This document shows, piece by piece, positions 13,716-20,036 of a DNA stretch of 20,036 nucleotides. A model generated the notes under the pieces. It searched no databases. It was not told the DNA's origin and was given only the letters and a program-made list of their open reading frames with translations. The stretch covers positions 1-20,036 of the forward strand of contig JBBSQC010000059.1 in the NCBI GenBank assembly GCA_038258215.1. Reading direction: 5' to 3'. The position numbers were made by a program, and so were the translations under genes. This DNA is from Fodinibacter sp038258215. GTDB lineage: Bacteria > Actinomycetota > Actinomycetes > Actinomycetales > Dermatophilaceae. Position 1 is the stretch's first letter. Each line of letters begins with the position of its first letter.

Positions 13716-16700
13716 TCACTGAGCGATCACCGCAGCAGCGTTGTAGAAGTCACTCGGCAGCGCATGCGCCATCCGCCATGTCAACGCGATCGGTCGCTCG
13801 CCCTGGTGGCTGACGTACGTCATCGGGCCGGCAAACAGGTAGGGCGACGTCCCGAAGTCGTCCTTCTGCTCATGCCGAACGAACAACAGCACTTGGCTCG
13901 TCCTGTTCACGTACCGCTGACCAGTAGGCGAGGCCACTGAGGTCACCGATTGGCTCTCCCAGTGGAAGAGGTCGCGACTGATCGGGTAGTCGCGGTACAT
14001 CGTCGTCGGCGAATAGTCCGCCTCGGACTTCTTCAGGGTCACAAAGAAGGCGTCCACGTTCAGTTCCGGTACATAGAGAACACCCTCGCGGAACGAGTTG
14101 GGCTTGCGGCTGAGGGAGGCGTACCCAAGCGCGGCCAGCACTTCCTCGCGCTGGTACCGCGCATGCACCCGCAGTGGCACTAAAGCCAGACGACCAGTGA
14201 GAGCCGGCGCCTGATGACGCGCGGTGTCGAACCCGATCTCCACGACGGCTCGTACCTCAGCGCGCGCCGCGTGCTCGTGGCGCAGCTGCGCCATCCCCTC
14301 GTCGATGCTGGTGAACCCACCGCCATCGGGCCAGAGGGAGAAGAAGAGCATCTCGGCGAGCTGCTGCTCGACGGGGCTGAGATCGCCGTAGGTGGGCGCG
14401 TCGTCGGAGAGCAGTGCCGCGTAGTGCGTTCCCCGAACCTGGTCGTCGACATGGGCAAAGGCTCGTGCCCGCCGTAACAGCCGGTCCTCGTGGTCCCCGC
14501 CGGTCGCGGTCTCGAGCCCAGCATCGCGACGCAGACGAGTCCACGAATGGGTGCCGCGGCGGAGGACGTCGGACAACTCGAGTCGCGACTCGTAGAGATA
14601 GGTCGACAAGTCGACATCACCGCTGCGCCGGAGTTCGGTGACCATGCTCGACCAGCGGTTGCCGACCTGGGTGCGGATGTTGTCAAGCACCAGCTGCTGC
14701 GACTGGCGGTCCATGACGATCTGACAGCCCGCCGGCAGGAAGGGGAACTCGCGCTCGATGTCCCGCTCAAGGCCTCGCCGGGACTGGCCGGTGAGAGCTC
14801 GAAGCTTCTCGTCGAAGCGGAACTCCTTGCGCTGGTGACCCACGAAGTCCAGCACCGTGAGGACGGCCTTGTCCCGCGTGCGCCGCAGCCCGCGGCCCAG
14901 CTGCTGCAGGAAGATCGTGGCGCTCTCGGTCGGCCGCAGGAAGAGGACGGTGTCGACGTCTGGGAGGTCGAGGCCCTCGTTGAAGAGGTCGGCGGCGAAG
15001 AGCATGTTGAGCCGCTTCTCGCGGAGGTCGGTCAGCGACTGGGCGCGTAGGTCGGCTGACGTCGCCCCGCTGACGGCGCGGGAGGGGATCCCCGCCTCGG
15101 TGAAGACCTGCGCCATGAACTCGGCGTGCGCGACGCTGACGCAGAAGCCCAGGCCGCGCATCGATCGCAGGTCGAGGACCTTGTCGGCCAGCTCGCGCAG
15201 GACGATCCCGGCGCGTGCTCGGTTGCCGGTGTAGACGTTGTCGAGCTGGGCGTCGTCGTAGCGGCCGCGGGTCCACTCGATCTGCCTCAGGTCGGTGCCG
15301 TCGGCGAGAGCGAAGTAGTGGAACGGACAGAGCAGCTCTGCTCCCAGGGCGTCCCACAGGCGCAGCTCGGTCGCAGTGCGGCCGTCGAAGAAGTCGCGAA
15401 CATCGAGACCGTCCGCGCGCTCCGGAGTGGCGGTCAGTCCGAGCAGCTCACGTGGCTCGAGGTGGTCCAGCAGCCGCCGGTAGGTCGGGGCCTGGGCGTG
15501 ATGGAACTCGTCGATGACGACAATGGAGAAGGCGTCCGCGGGGATGTCCTGGACCGTGCCCGCCAGCGACTGCACGCTGGCGAACACGTGCCGCCAGCGC
15601 TCGGGACGGAGACCGGCGACGTACAGCTCGCCGAAGTCGGCGTCCATCAGCACCTCGCGGTACGTCCGCAGCGCCTGTTCCAGGATCTCCCTGCGGTGCG
15701 CGACGAACAGCAGGGACGGCTGCTCGCCGCCGATGTTCAGGCGGCGGTAGTCGAGTGCGGCCAGGACGGTCTTGCCCGTCCCGGTGGCGGCCACGACCAG
15801 GTTGCGGTGGCGGTCGTGCACGATCCGCTCGGCCTCGATGGCGTCCAGCATCCGCTGTTGGTACGGGTACGGCCGCACCTCGAGGCCGGAGAGTGACAAC
15901 GTCACACGGTCGTGGTGCGTCCGGCCGGAGGCTTCTGCGAGCGCGTCGTCGAGACGGTCCCGGTCGCGTGCCGGGTGGTAGGTCTCGAAGGTGGGGTCGT
16001 TCCAGTACGCGTCGAAGGTGGCGTCGAACTTGTCCAACAGCGACGGGGTCTCGACGCGGGACAGCCGGACGTTCCACTCGAGGCCGTCCAACAGTGCGGC
16101 CCGCGACAGGTTGGACGAGCCGACGTACGCCGTGTCGTACCCGGTGTTGCGGTGGAACATCCACGCCTTGGCGTGCAGTCGAGTGCGCTGGGAGTCGTAC
16201 TGGATCTTGACCTCGGCGCCGAAGTCGTTGATCAGGCGGTCGAGCGCGGCTCGTTCCGTGGCGCCCATGTAGGTGGTGGTGATGACTCGCAGCGGTGCGT
16301 CTCGATCCTGGCGCCGAGTGAGCTCGCCCTCGAGCAGTCGCAGTCCGTGCCACTTCACGAAGGCGCACAGCAGGTCCACACGATCGCTGGACTCGATCTC
16401 GGCCTTGAGCTCGCTGCCCAGATTGGGTTCGTCGCGGGTGTTGGTCAAGAGGGCGGCAGAGCCGAGCGGGGTCGCAGGACGTACGAGGCGTAGACCAGGC
16501 GCAGCGGCGGGGGAGCGCACTGACTGCAGCTGCGCCGGTGGGATGCCCACCTCGTCCGGCACGGCCGGCAGTGCCTGCAGCAACGTGTTGGTGAGATGCA
16601 GTCGCTCTTCTGTCGTCCTGGCGCCCGCCAGGGTGCGGAGGGCCACCTCGTAGACGTGTCGGGCCAACACGTGCGCCTCATCGGCGGGGTCGATCGCGCC

Positions 16701-16811
16701 GGTGCTGGCGCGTTCCCCGAGCTCGGCCACAGACGCCGTGAGCGACGTGGTCATCAGGCGTTCATAAAGCCCGGGAGCGAGGGGTTCGGCCACGGGGTCA
16801 GCTTGCGGCAT
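13716..16811 (-). CDS. PLD-like nuclease/SF2 helicase fusion with DUF3427-like C-terminus
   Basis: 1031 residues from the ATG at 16811. The upstream 57 open codons are not family-like, whereas GLYERLMTTSL soon after this start resembles the usual beginning of these proteins. Domains in order: an N-terminal helical part, a phospholipase-D-like nuclease domain (about 120-280) with HAK at 213-215 and GSSNLS at 231-236, and then an SF2 helicase. The helicase has Walker A ATGTGKT at 342-348, DEFH at 434-437, TATP at 460-463 and QQLGRGLRR at 636-644. The C-terminal region (about 700-1031) resembles DUF3427. Such proteins bind or unwind DNA with ATP and may cut it through the PLD domain. Similar fusions occur in accessory and defence loci, but no partner gene of a named defence system is adjacent. 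All helicase motifs are intact. Known: family architecture. Inferred: antiviral or repair role. Confidence 0.9.
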   Translation of the reverse strand: MPQADPVAEPLAPGLYERLMTTSLTASVAELGERASTGAIDPADEAHVLARHVYEVALRTLAGARTTEERLHLTNTLLQALPAVPDEVGIPPAQLQSVRSPAAAPGLRLVRPATPLGSAALLTNTRDEPNLGSELKAEIESSDRVDLLCAFVKWHGLRLLEGELTRRQDRDAPLRVITTTYMGATERAALDRLINDFGAEVKIQYDSQRTRLHAKAWMFHRNTGYDTAYVGSSNLSRAALLDGLEWNVRLSRVETPSLLDKFDATFDAYWNDPTFETYHPARDRDRLDDALAEASGRTHHDRVTLSLSGLEVRPYPYQQRMLDAIEAERIVHDRHRNLVVAATGTGKTVLAALDYRRLNIGGEQPSLLFVAHRREILEQALRTYREVLMDADFGELYVAGLRPERWRHVFASVQSLAGTVQDIPADAFSIVVIDEFHHAQAPTYRRLLDHLEPRELLGLTATPERADGLDVRDFFDGRTATELRLWDALGAELLCPFHYFALADGTDLRQIEWTRGRYDDAQLDNVYTGNRARAGIVLRELADKVLDLRSMRGLGFCVSVAHAEFMAQVFTEAGIPSRAVSGATSADLRAQSLTDLREKRLNMLFAADLFNEGLDLPDVDTVLFLRPTESATIFLQQLGRGLRRTRDKAVLTVLDFVGHQRKEFRFDEKLRALTGQSRRGLERDIEREFPFLPAGCQIVMDRQSQQLVLDNIRTQVGNRWSSMVTELRRSGDVDLSTYLYESRLELSDVLRRGTHSWTRLRRDAGLETATGGDHEDRLLRRARAFAHVDDQVRGTHYAALLSDDAPTYGDLSPVEQQLAEMLFFSLWPDGGGFTSIDEGMAQLRHEHAARAEVRAVVEIGFDTARHQAPALTGRLALVPLRVHARYQREEVLAALGYASLSRKPNSFREGVLYVPELNVDAFFVTLKKSEADYSPTTMYRDYPISRDLFHWESQSVTSVASPTGQRYVNRTSQVLLFVRHEQKDDFGTSPYLFAGPMTYVSHQGERPIALTWRMAHALPSDFYNAAAVIAQ

Positions 16812-16846
16812 CGATGCCGGGGAGGTGGCCTTTTGGTGGTGAGGCG

Positions 16847-16881
16847 GGTCTCGAGACGCTCGCTGCGCTCGCTCCTCGACC
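16847..16881. repeat. 35-bp GC-rich repeat of the type scattered in Nocardioides-like genomes
   Basis: The element begins with the perfect palindrome GTCTCGAGAC, continues with the tandem-like CGCTCGCTGCGCTCGCT and ends CCTCGACC, and is framed by GGTC and GACC. From memory, near-identical elements occur in many intergenic spaces of Nocardioides and related genera. It lies in the divergent gap between the helicase gene (start 16811) and the serine hydrolase gene (start 16988). Only one copy is in this window, so repetition cannot be shown here. Confidence 0.55.
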
Positions 16882-16973
16882 TCCGGGGAAATCCTGTCCG
16901 TGTGACGGGTGTCACTCGGGCGGAGTCGGTGCCACGGTGGCTGGACGGGTCCGGAACGGCCGGGCCACGGACC

Positions 16974-16979
16974 GGGAGG
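16974..16979 (+). promoter_or_regulatory. Ribosome binding site that fixes the serine hydrolase start
   Basis: GGGAGG sits eight bases before the ATG at 16988. The same frame is open up to 16814, but that extension crosses the 35-bp repeat and lacks family similarity, so 16988 is the preferred start. Confidence 0.7.
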
Positions 16980-16987
16980 CACCCACC

Positions 16988-18160
16988 ATGACCAGGACCA
17001 TCGACGGGAGCGGCATCGACCGCGTGCTGCAGGCGGCCGTGGACGGCGGCGCCGTACCCCACGTCGCGGCGATCGCCGCGGACGCCGACGGCGTCTTCTA
17101 CGAGGCCGGCGTCGGGCCGCGCATCGTCGGCGAGGCCGAGGAGAACGTCTCGACCAGCACCCAGTTCCGGATCATGTCGATGACCAAGATGGTCTGCACC
17201 ACCGCAGCGCTCCAGCAGCGCGAGCGCGGTGAGCTCGACTTCGACGCCCCGGTCGAGCAGTACTGCCCGCAGTTCGCCGACGTGAAGGTCCTCGAGGGCT
17301 GGGACGGTGACCAGCCGCGCCTGGTCGAACCGCGCACGAAGGCGACCGTGCACCAGCTCCTCACCCACACCAGCGGCCTGGGCTACTGGTTCTGGAACGA
17401 GGACCTCGCCCGCTACGAGACCGCGACCGGCACCCCCAACGTCGTGCCCGGCGACGACGCCGCCTTCGGGGCGCCGATGGTCGCCCACCCCGGGGAGCGC
17501 TTCAACTACGGCATCAACACCGACTGGCTCGGCAAGGTCGTCGAGTCGGTGGCCGGGACCACCCTCGACGTGGTGGTCAAGGAGCACATCACCGGCCCGC
17601 TGGCGATGGACGACACGATGTTCGCCCTCGACGACGGCCGCAAGGCGAACGCCGTCGCGGTGCACGTACGCGGTGAGGACGGAGCCTGGAGCTCGATCGG
17701 CAACGTCCTCAACGACAAGCCCGACTGGTGGGCCGGGGGCCACGGCCTCTTCTCCACCCCGCGCGACTACATCCGCTTCGAGCGCGCCCTGCTGCGCGGC
17801 GGCGAGCTCGACGGCGCCCGCATCCTCCAGCAGGCCACCGTCGACGAGGCGTTCTCCGACCAGCTGCGCGGGCTGAGCTTCCCCGAGGAGATCCTCACCG
17901 CGGACCCGGGGACCACGGACTCGTTCCGGGTCGGGCCGGGGTGGACCTGGGGCTACGGGCTGCTGCTCAACACCGTCGACGTCCCCGGCGGCCGGCGGGC
18001 CGGTACGGGGGCGTGGGCCGGGTTGTTCAACACCCACTTCTTCATCGACCGCACCACCGGGGTCTGCGCCTCGATCTACACCAACTCGCTGCCGTTCATC
18101 GAGCACGAGGCGCTGAAGCTCTACGGCGACTTCGAGCAGGCGCTCTACGCCGCCCTCTGA
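16988..18160 (+). CDS. Serine hydrolase of the beta-lactamase/esterase EstB type
   Basis: 390 residues of the class C beta-lactamase-like fold (PF00144), which includes esterases such as EstB and D-aminopeptidases. The nucleophile motif SMTK is at residues 64-67 in FRIMSMTKMVCTTAAL. HQLLTHTSGLGYWF follows at 122-135, the second-motif Tyr174 is in RFNYGINTDWLGKVVE, and a Gly/His-rich WWAGGHGLFSTPRDY is near 240-255. There is no signal peptide at the chosen start, so a cytoplasmic esterase is more likely than a secreted penicillin-binding enzyme. The third codon positions are almost all G or C, as in typical chromosomal genes of this lineage. It ends nine bases from the stop of the opposing small membrane protein gene. 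The substrate is unknown. Confidence 0.92.
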   Translation: MTRTIDGSGIDRVLQAAVDGGAVPHVAAIAADADGVFYEAGVGPRIVGEAEENVSTSTQFRIMSMTKMVCTTAALQQRERGELDFDAPVEQYCPQFADVKVLEGWDGDQPRLVEPRTKATVHQLLTHTSGLGYWFWNEDLARYETATGTPNVVPGDDAAFGAPMVAHPGERFNYGINTDWLGKVVESVAGTTLDVVVKEHITGPLAMDDTMFALDDGRKANAVAVHVRGEDGAWSSIGNVLNDKPDWWAGGHGLFSTPRDYIRFERALLRGGELDGARILQQATVDEAFSDQLRGLSFPEEILTADPGTTDSFRVGPGWTWGYGLLLNTVDVPGGRRAGTGAWAGLFNTHFFIDRTTGVCASIYTNSLPFIEHEALKLYGDFEQALYAAL

Positions 18161-18169
18161 GCAGACCGG

Positions 18170-18490
18170 TCAACCCGGGTCCTTCCAGGTCGGCCCGTCC
18201 CACCCCAGCACGACCATCCGCACCAGGGCCACGACGAGGAAGGCCGAGAACGCGCTGATCGGCAGGCCGACGAGGGTGAAGAAGAAGGCGTCCCAGGGCG
18301 ACGCCAGTTGCGACTCGAGCCAGGGCGGGAGGTCCGGCGGGGACAGCACGTCGCGCCAGGAGAGGATCGCGCCGCGGACGAGGAAGACCGACATCGGGAC
18401 GCAGTTGACGAGCATCGCGACGCCCCAGACGATCCGGGCCCGCCGGGTCTTCGCCGGGTGCATCCGCCCGTACTGGTAGAGCGCCGACAC
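18170..18490 (-). CDS. Small membrane protein with two predicted helices
   Basis: 106 residues from a GTG start. Two hydrophobic segments are clear, about 20-42 (VWGVAMLVNCVPMSVFLV) and about 68-95 (FFFTLVGLPISAFSAFLVV). They are separated by a hydrophilic loop with several Pro and Trp. Basic residues (KTRRAR) before the first helix suggest that the N-terminus faces the cytoplasm. No family was recognised. It starts three bases after the stop of the nucleotidyltransferase gene, so the two are very likely co-transcribed and translationally coupled, though a shared function is not shown. Confidence 0.75.
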   Translation of the reverse strand: MSALYQYGRMHPAKTRRARIVWGVAMLVNCVPMSVFLVRGAILSWRDVLSPPDLPPWLESQLASPWDAFFFTLVGLPISAFSAFLVVALVRMVVLGWDGPTWKDPG

Positions 18491-18493
18491 GGG

Positions 18494-19303
18494 TCAGTCC
18501 CACATCCCCACGAGCACCCCGAACCGCGACGCGACCATCCCCACCACGCCGTCGTCCTCGAGGGCGCGCACCAGGTCGCGCTGCTCGGGGCGACGGCCGG
18601 TGGGGCGGCGGGCGCTGGCGCTCCAGCCGAGCAGGCGGGCCAGCTCGGCGGCGTACGCCGGCTCCACCCCGGACCACCGACCGGCCGCCTTCGCGCGGTC
18701 GGTCGTCCAGGTGCCGTCGTGCACGCTGACCAGCCCGGTCAGCGCCAGCAGCGTCTTGCGGGCGACGGTGACGGCGAGCAGACCGGTCGAGGTGGCTGGG
18801 TCGTCGACCTCGGCGCGCCACCGCTCGAGGTGCTGGGCAAGGTCGCCGTTGAAGCCGCGGGCCGCGCGGGCGTCGGCGGCGTACCCCGGCGCGAGGTCGG
18901 GGACGACCTCGTCCGGCGTCGGCCCGACGAGGGGGAGGCAGTAGTGCCGCAGGAGGACCCGCCAGCCGTACGCCTCGTCCCCCTCGCCGGCGAACGCCTC
19001 GGCCTCGGCCGGGACGACGTCGACGCTGCGGCAGCGGTCGGCGTACCGGGCGCCCAGCCGCTGCCCGAGGACCTCGGCCCGCTCCGTCGACAGGCCGAGG
19101 GAGAGCAGGTCGACGTCGGAGCGGGTCGGGTCGGTGGTGCCGGTCGCGACGGAGCCGTAGAGCAGCAGGGAGGCGCCCGGCACGCTGCCCACCAGCGCGA
19201 CGGCGTCGGCCAGCAGCGGCTCGAACGCGGCCGGGACGCGGTCCCGGGCGACGCCGGTGCGGATCAGCCCGTCGGACGTGATGCCCTCGTCGGGATCAGC
19301 CAC
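18494..19303 (-). CDS. Nucleotidyltransferase domain protein
   Basis: 269 residues from a GTG start. The polymerase-beta-type nucleotidyltransferase signature is present: LLYGSVATGTTDPTRSDVDL has the Gly-Ser at 50-51 and metal-binding Asp63 and Asp65, and a third Asp is probably Asp95 in RSVDVV. After this catalytic domain (about 25-105) comes a helical region (about 120-260) of the kind seen in aminoglycoside adenylyltransferases and other kanamycin-nucleotidyltransferase-like proteins, where it helps bind the substrate. The substrate (small molecule, tRNA or protein) cannot be decided. It precedes the small membrane protein gene by three bases. The gap to the upstream NAD(P)-binding gene is 57 bases on the same strand, so one operon is possible. 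Confidence 0.85.
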   Translation of the reverse strand: MADPDEGITSDGLIRTGVARDRVPAAFEPLLADAVALVGSVPGASLLLYGSVATGTTDPTRSDVDLLSLGLSTERAEVLGQRLGARYADRCRSVDVVPAEAEAFAGEGDEAYGWRVLLRHYCLPLVGPTPDEVVPDLAPGYAADARAARGFNGDLAQHLERWRAEVDDPATSTGLLAVTVARKTLLALTGLVSVHDGTWTTDRAKAAGRWSGVEPAYAAELARLLGWSASARRPTGRRPEQRDLVRALEDDGVVGMVASRFGVLVGMWD

Positions 19304-19360
19304 GAGGGGTCACGGCGTCCGGGAGCACCGCCCGAACCTACCGTCCGGGCGGCGCGGTCC

Positions 19361-20011
19361 TCAGGAGGAGAAGACGTCCGCGACCTGCTGGTCGCCGTCG
19401 TTGAACTCCAGCGTCAGGCCCTTCGCGGCCTCGGGGGAGTCGACGGACGCGGCGATCACGTCGGCGACCGTGGCGCGGGAGACCTGGCCGCCGGTCACGC
19501 CGGGGCCCGTCTCGATGCCGCCGGTGCCGGTCTCCTCGGTCAGGCCGGAGGGGCGCAGGATCGTCCAGGCGAGGTCCGAGGCGGCGAGGTGCGCGTCGGC
19601 CTGGGTCTTGGACTCGGCGTAGGCGAAGAACGCGGTCTCCGGGTCGACACCGTGGTCGGGCCCGGCGCCGAAGTAGGACACCATCACGAAGCGCGGGACC
19701 CCGGCAGCGACGGCCGCGTCGACCGTACGGATCGCGGCGTCGCGGTCCATGGCCCAGGTGCGCTCCGGGCTGCCGCCACCGGCGCCGGCGGACCAGACGA
19801 CGACGTCGTGGCCGGTGACGACGCGGGCGATCTCGTCGGTCGAGGCGTGCTCGACGTCGGCGACCAGCGGCTCGGCGCCGGTCTCGCGGATCGCGTCGGA
19901 CTGCTCCTCCTTGCGGATCACGCCCGTGACCTCGTGACCTGCGGCGACGAGACGGGGGGCGGCGAGACGGGCGACCTTGCCGTGCGCTCCGACGATGATG
20001 ACCTTCGACAT
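19361..20011 (-). CDS. NAD(P)H-binding atypical SDR oxidoreductase
   Basis: 216 residues of the NAD(P)-binding atypical SDR (SDR_a5-like, YwnB/NmrA-related) group. The N-terminal IIVGAHGKVARLAAPRL is the dinucleotide-binding loop, with Ala where a third Gly is often found. VADVEHAS, VVWSAGAGGGS and VPRFVMVSYFGAG mark the following strands. YAESKTQADAHLAASDLAWT keeps the Tyr-x-x-x-Lys spacing (Y-A-E-S-K). ILRPSGLTEETGTG is the typical end of the substrate pocket. AAGGAG lies eight bases before the ATG. Members may sense redox state or reduce flavins or quinones, and the specific role is unknown. The gene upstream of it lies outside the window. Confidence 0.9.
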   Translation of the reverse strand: MSKVIIVGAHGKVARLAAPRLVAAGHEVTGVIRKEEQSDAIRETGAEPLVADVEHASTDEIARVVTGHDVVVWSAGAGGGSPERTWAMDRDAAIRTVDAAVAAGVPRFVMVSYFGAGPDHGVDPETAFFAYAESKTQADAHLAASDLAWTILRPSGLTEETGTGGIETGPGVTGGQVSRATVADVIAASVDSPEAAKGLTLEFNDGDQQVADVFSS

Positions 20012-20036
20012 GCGATGACTCCTTGCGTGGACTGCG

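Noticed and set aside
16847..16881. Prophage or integrative-element attachment site
   Set aside because: The sequence is a known kind of dispersed repeat, there is no integrase or tRNA beside it, and no second copy is in the window.
16754..18106. Long minus-strand open frame opposite the serine hydrolase gene
   Set aside because: It is the antisense of a clear beta-lactamase-fold gene, with repetitive Gly/Val/Asp/Arg composition and no family motif.
1..20036. tRNA, rRNA, CRISPR arrays and intact insertion sequences
   Set aside because: Reading both strands gave no cloverleaf with a CCA end or TTCGA arm, no regularly spaced repeats and no transposase motifs or terminal inverted repeats.

Overview
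This is a high-GC window with NADP/flavin enzymes, actinobacterial-type proteins and GTG starts. It most resembles a Nocardioidaceae or Intrasporangiaceae-like actinobacterium. A 35-bp repeat at 16847-16881 looks, from memory, like an interspersed repeat common in Nocardioides genomes. That taxonomic placement is inference. No rRNA, tRNA, CRISPR array or intact transposase was seen.

Left part (1-5640). A gene fragment ends at 121. A minus-strand set of three closely spaced genes follows: an alpha-hydroxy-acid oxidase/dehydrogenase, an acetamidase/formamidase and a short-chain dehydrogenase (3480 down to 449). Together they could degrade a 2-hydroxyamide or a related amide. Divergent from them is a plus-strand ferredoxin-NADP reductase of the FprA family. 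Its reading frame is preceded, without a stop, by a lipoprotein-like N-terminus that has its own strong ribosome binding site.

Centre (5644-9967). A tight minus-strand operon holds LamB/YcsF (PxpA-like), KipI-like (PxpB), KipA-like (PxpC), a 77-residue biotin carrier and a biotin carboxylase. Together these are the parts of a urea-carboxylase-like N-carboxylase split over four polypeptides, plus a LamB/YcsF partner. The KipI-like subunit carries motifs that recall the urea carboxylase transferase domain, and the PxpA-like protein departs from its family at usually conserved places. This is the best candidate for an undescribed activity: ATP- and biotin-dependent opening of an amide or lactam.

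Right of the operon (9978-13715). About 1.5 kb (9978-11504) holds no gene I can support and may be decayed DNA. A MetX-like alpha/beta hydrolase follows. Immediately upstream of it is a frameshifted ghost of a second KipA/PxpC gene (about 12540-13230). Next is an 81-residue protein resembling an isolated piece of the GyrA/ParC C-terminal coiled-coil arm.

Far right (13716-20036). A 1031-residue protein joins a PLD-type nuclease domain, an SF2 helicase and a DUF3427-like C-terminus, and is a plausible defence or DNA-processing enzyme. Beyond the 35-bp repeat lie ordinary-looking chromosomal genes: a serine hydrolase of the beta-lactamase/EstB type, a two-helix membrane protein, a nucleotidyltransferase and an NAD(P)-binding oxidoreductase. 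The left two thirds, with pseudogenes and catabolic operons, look like accessory DNA.
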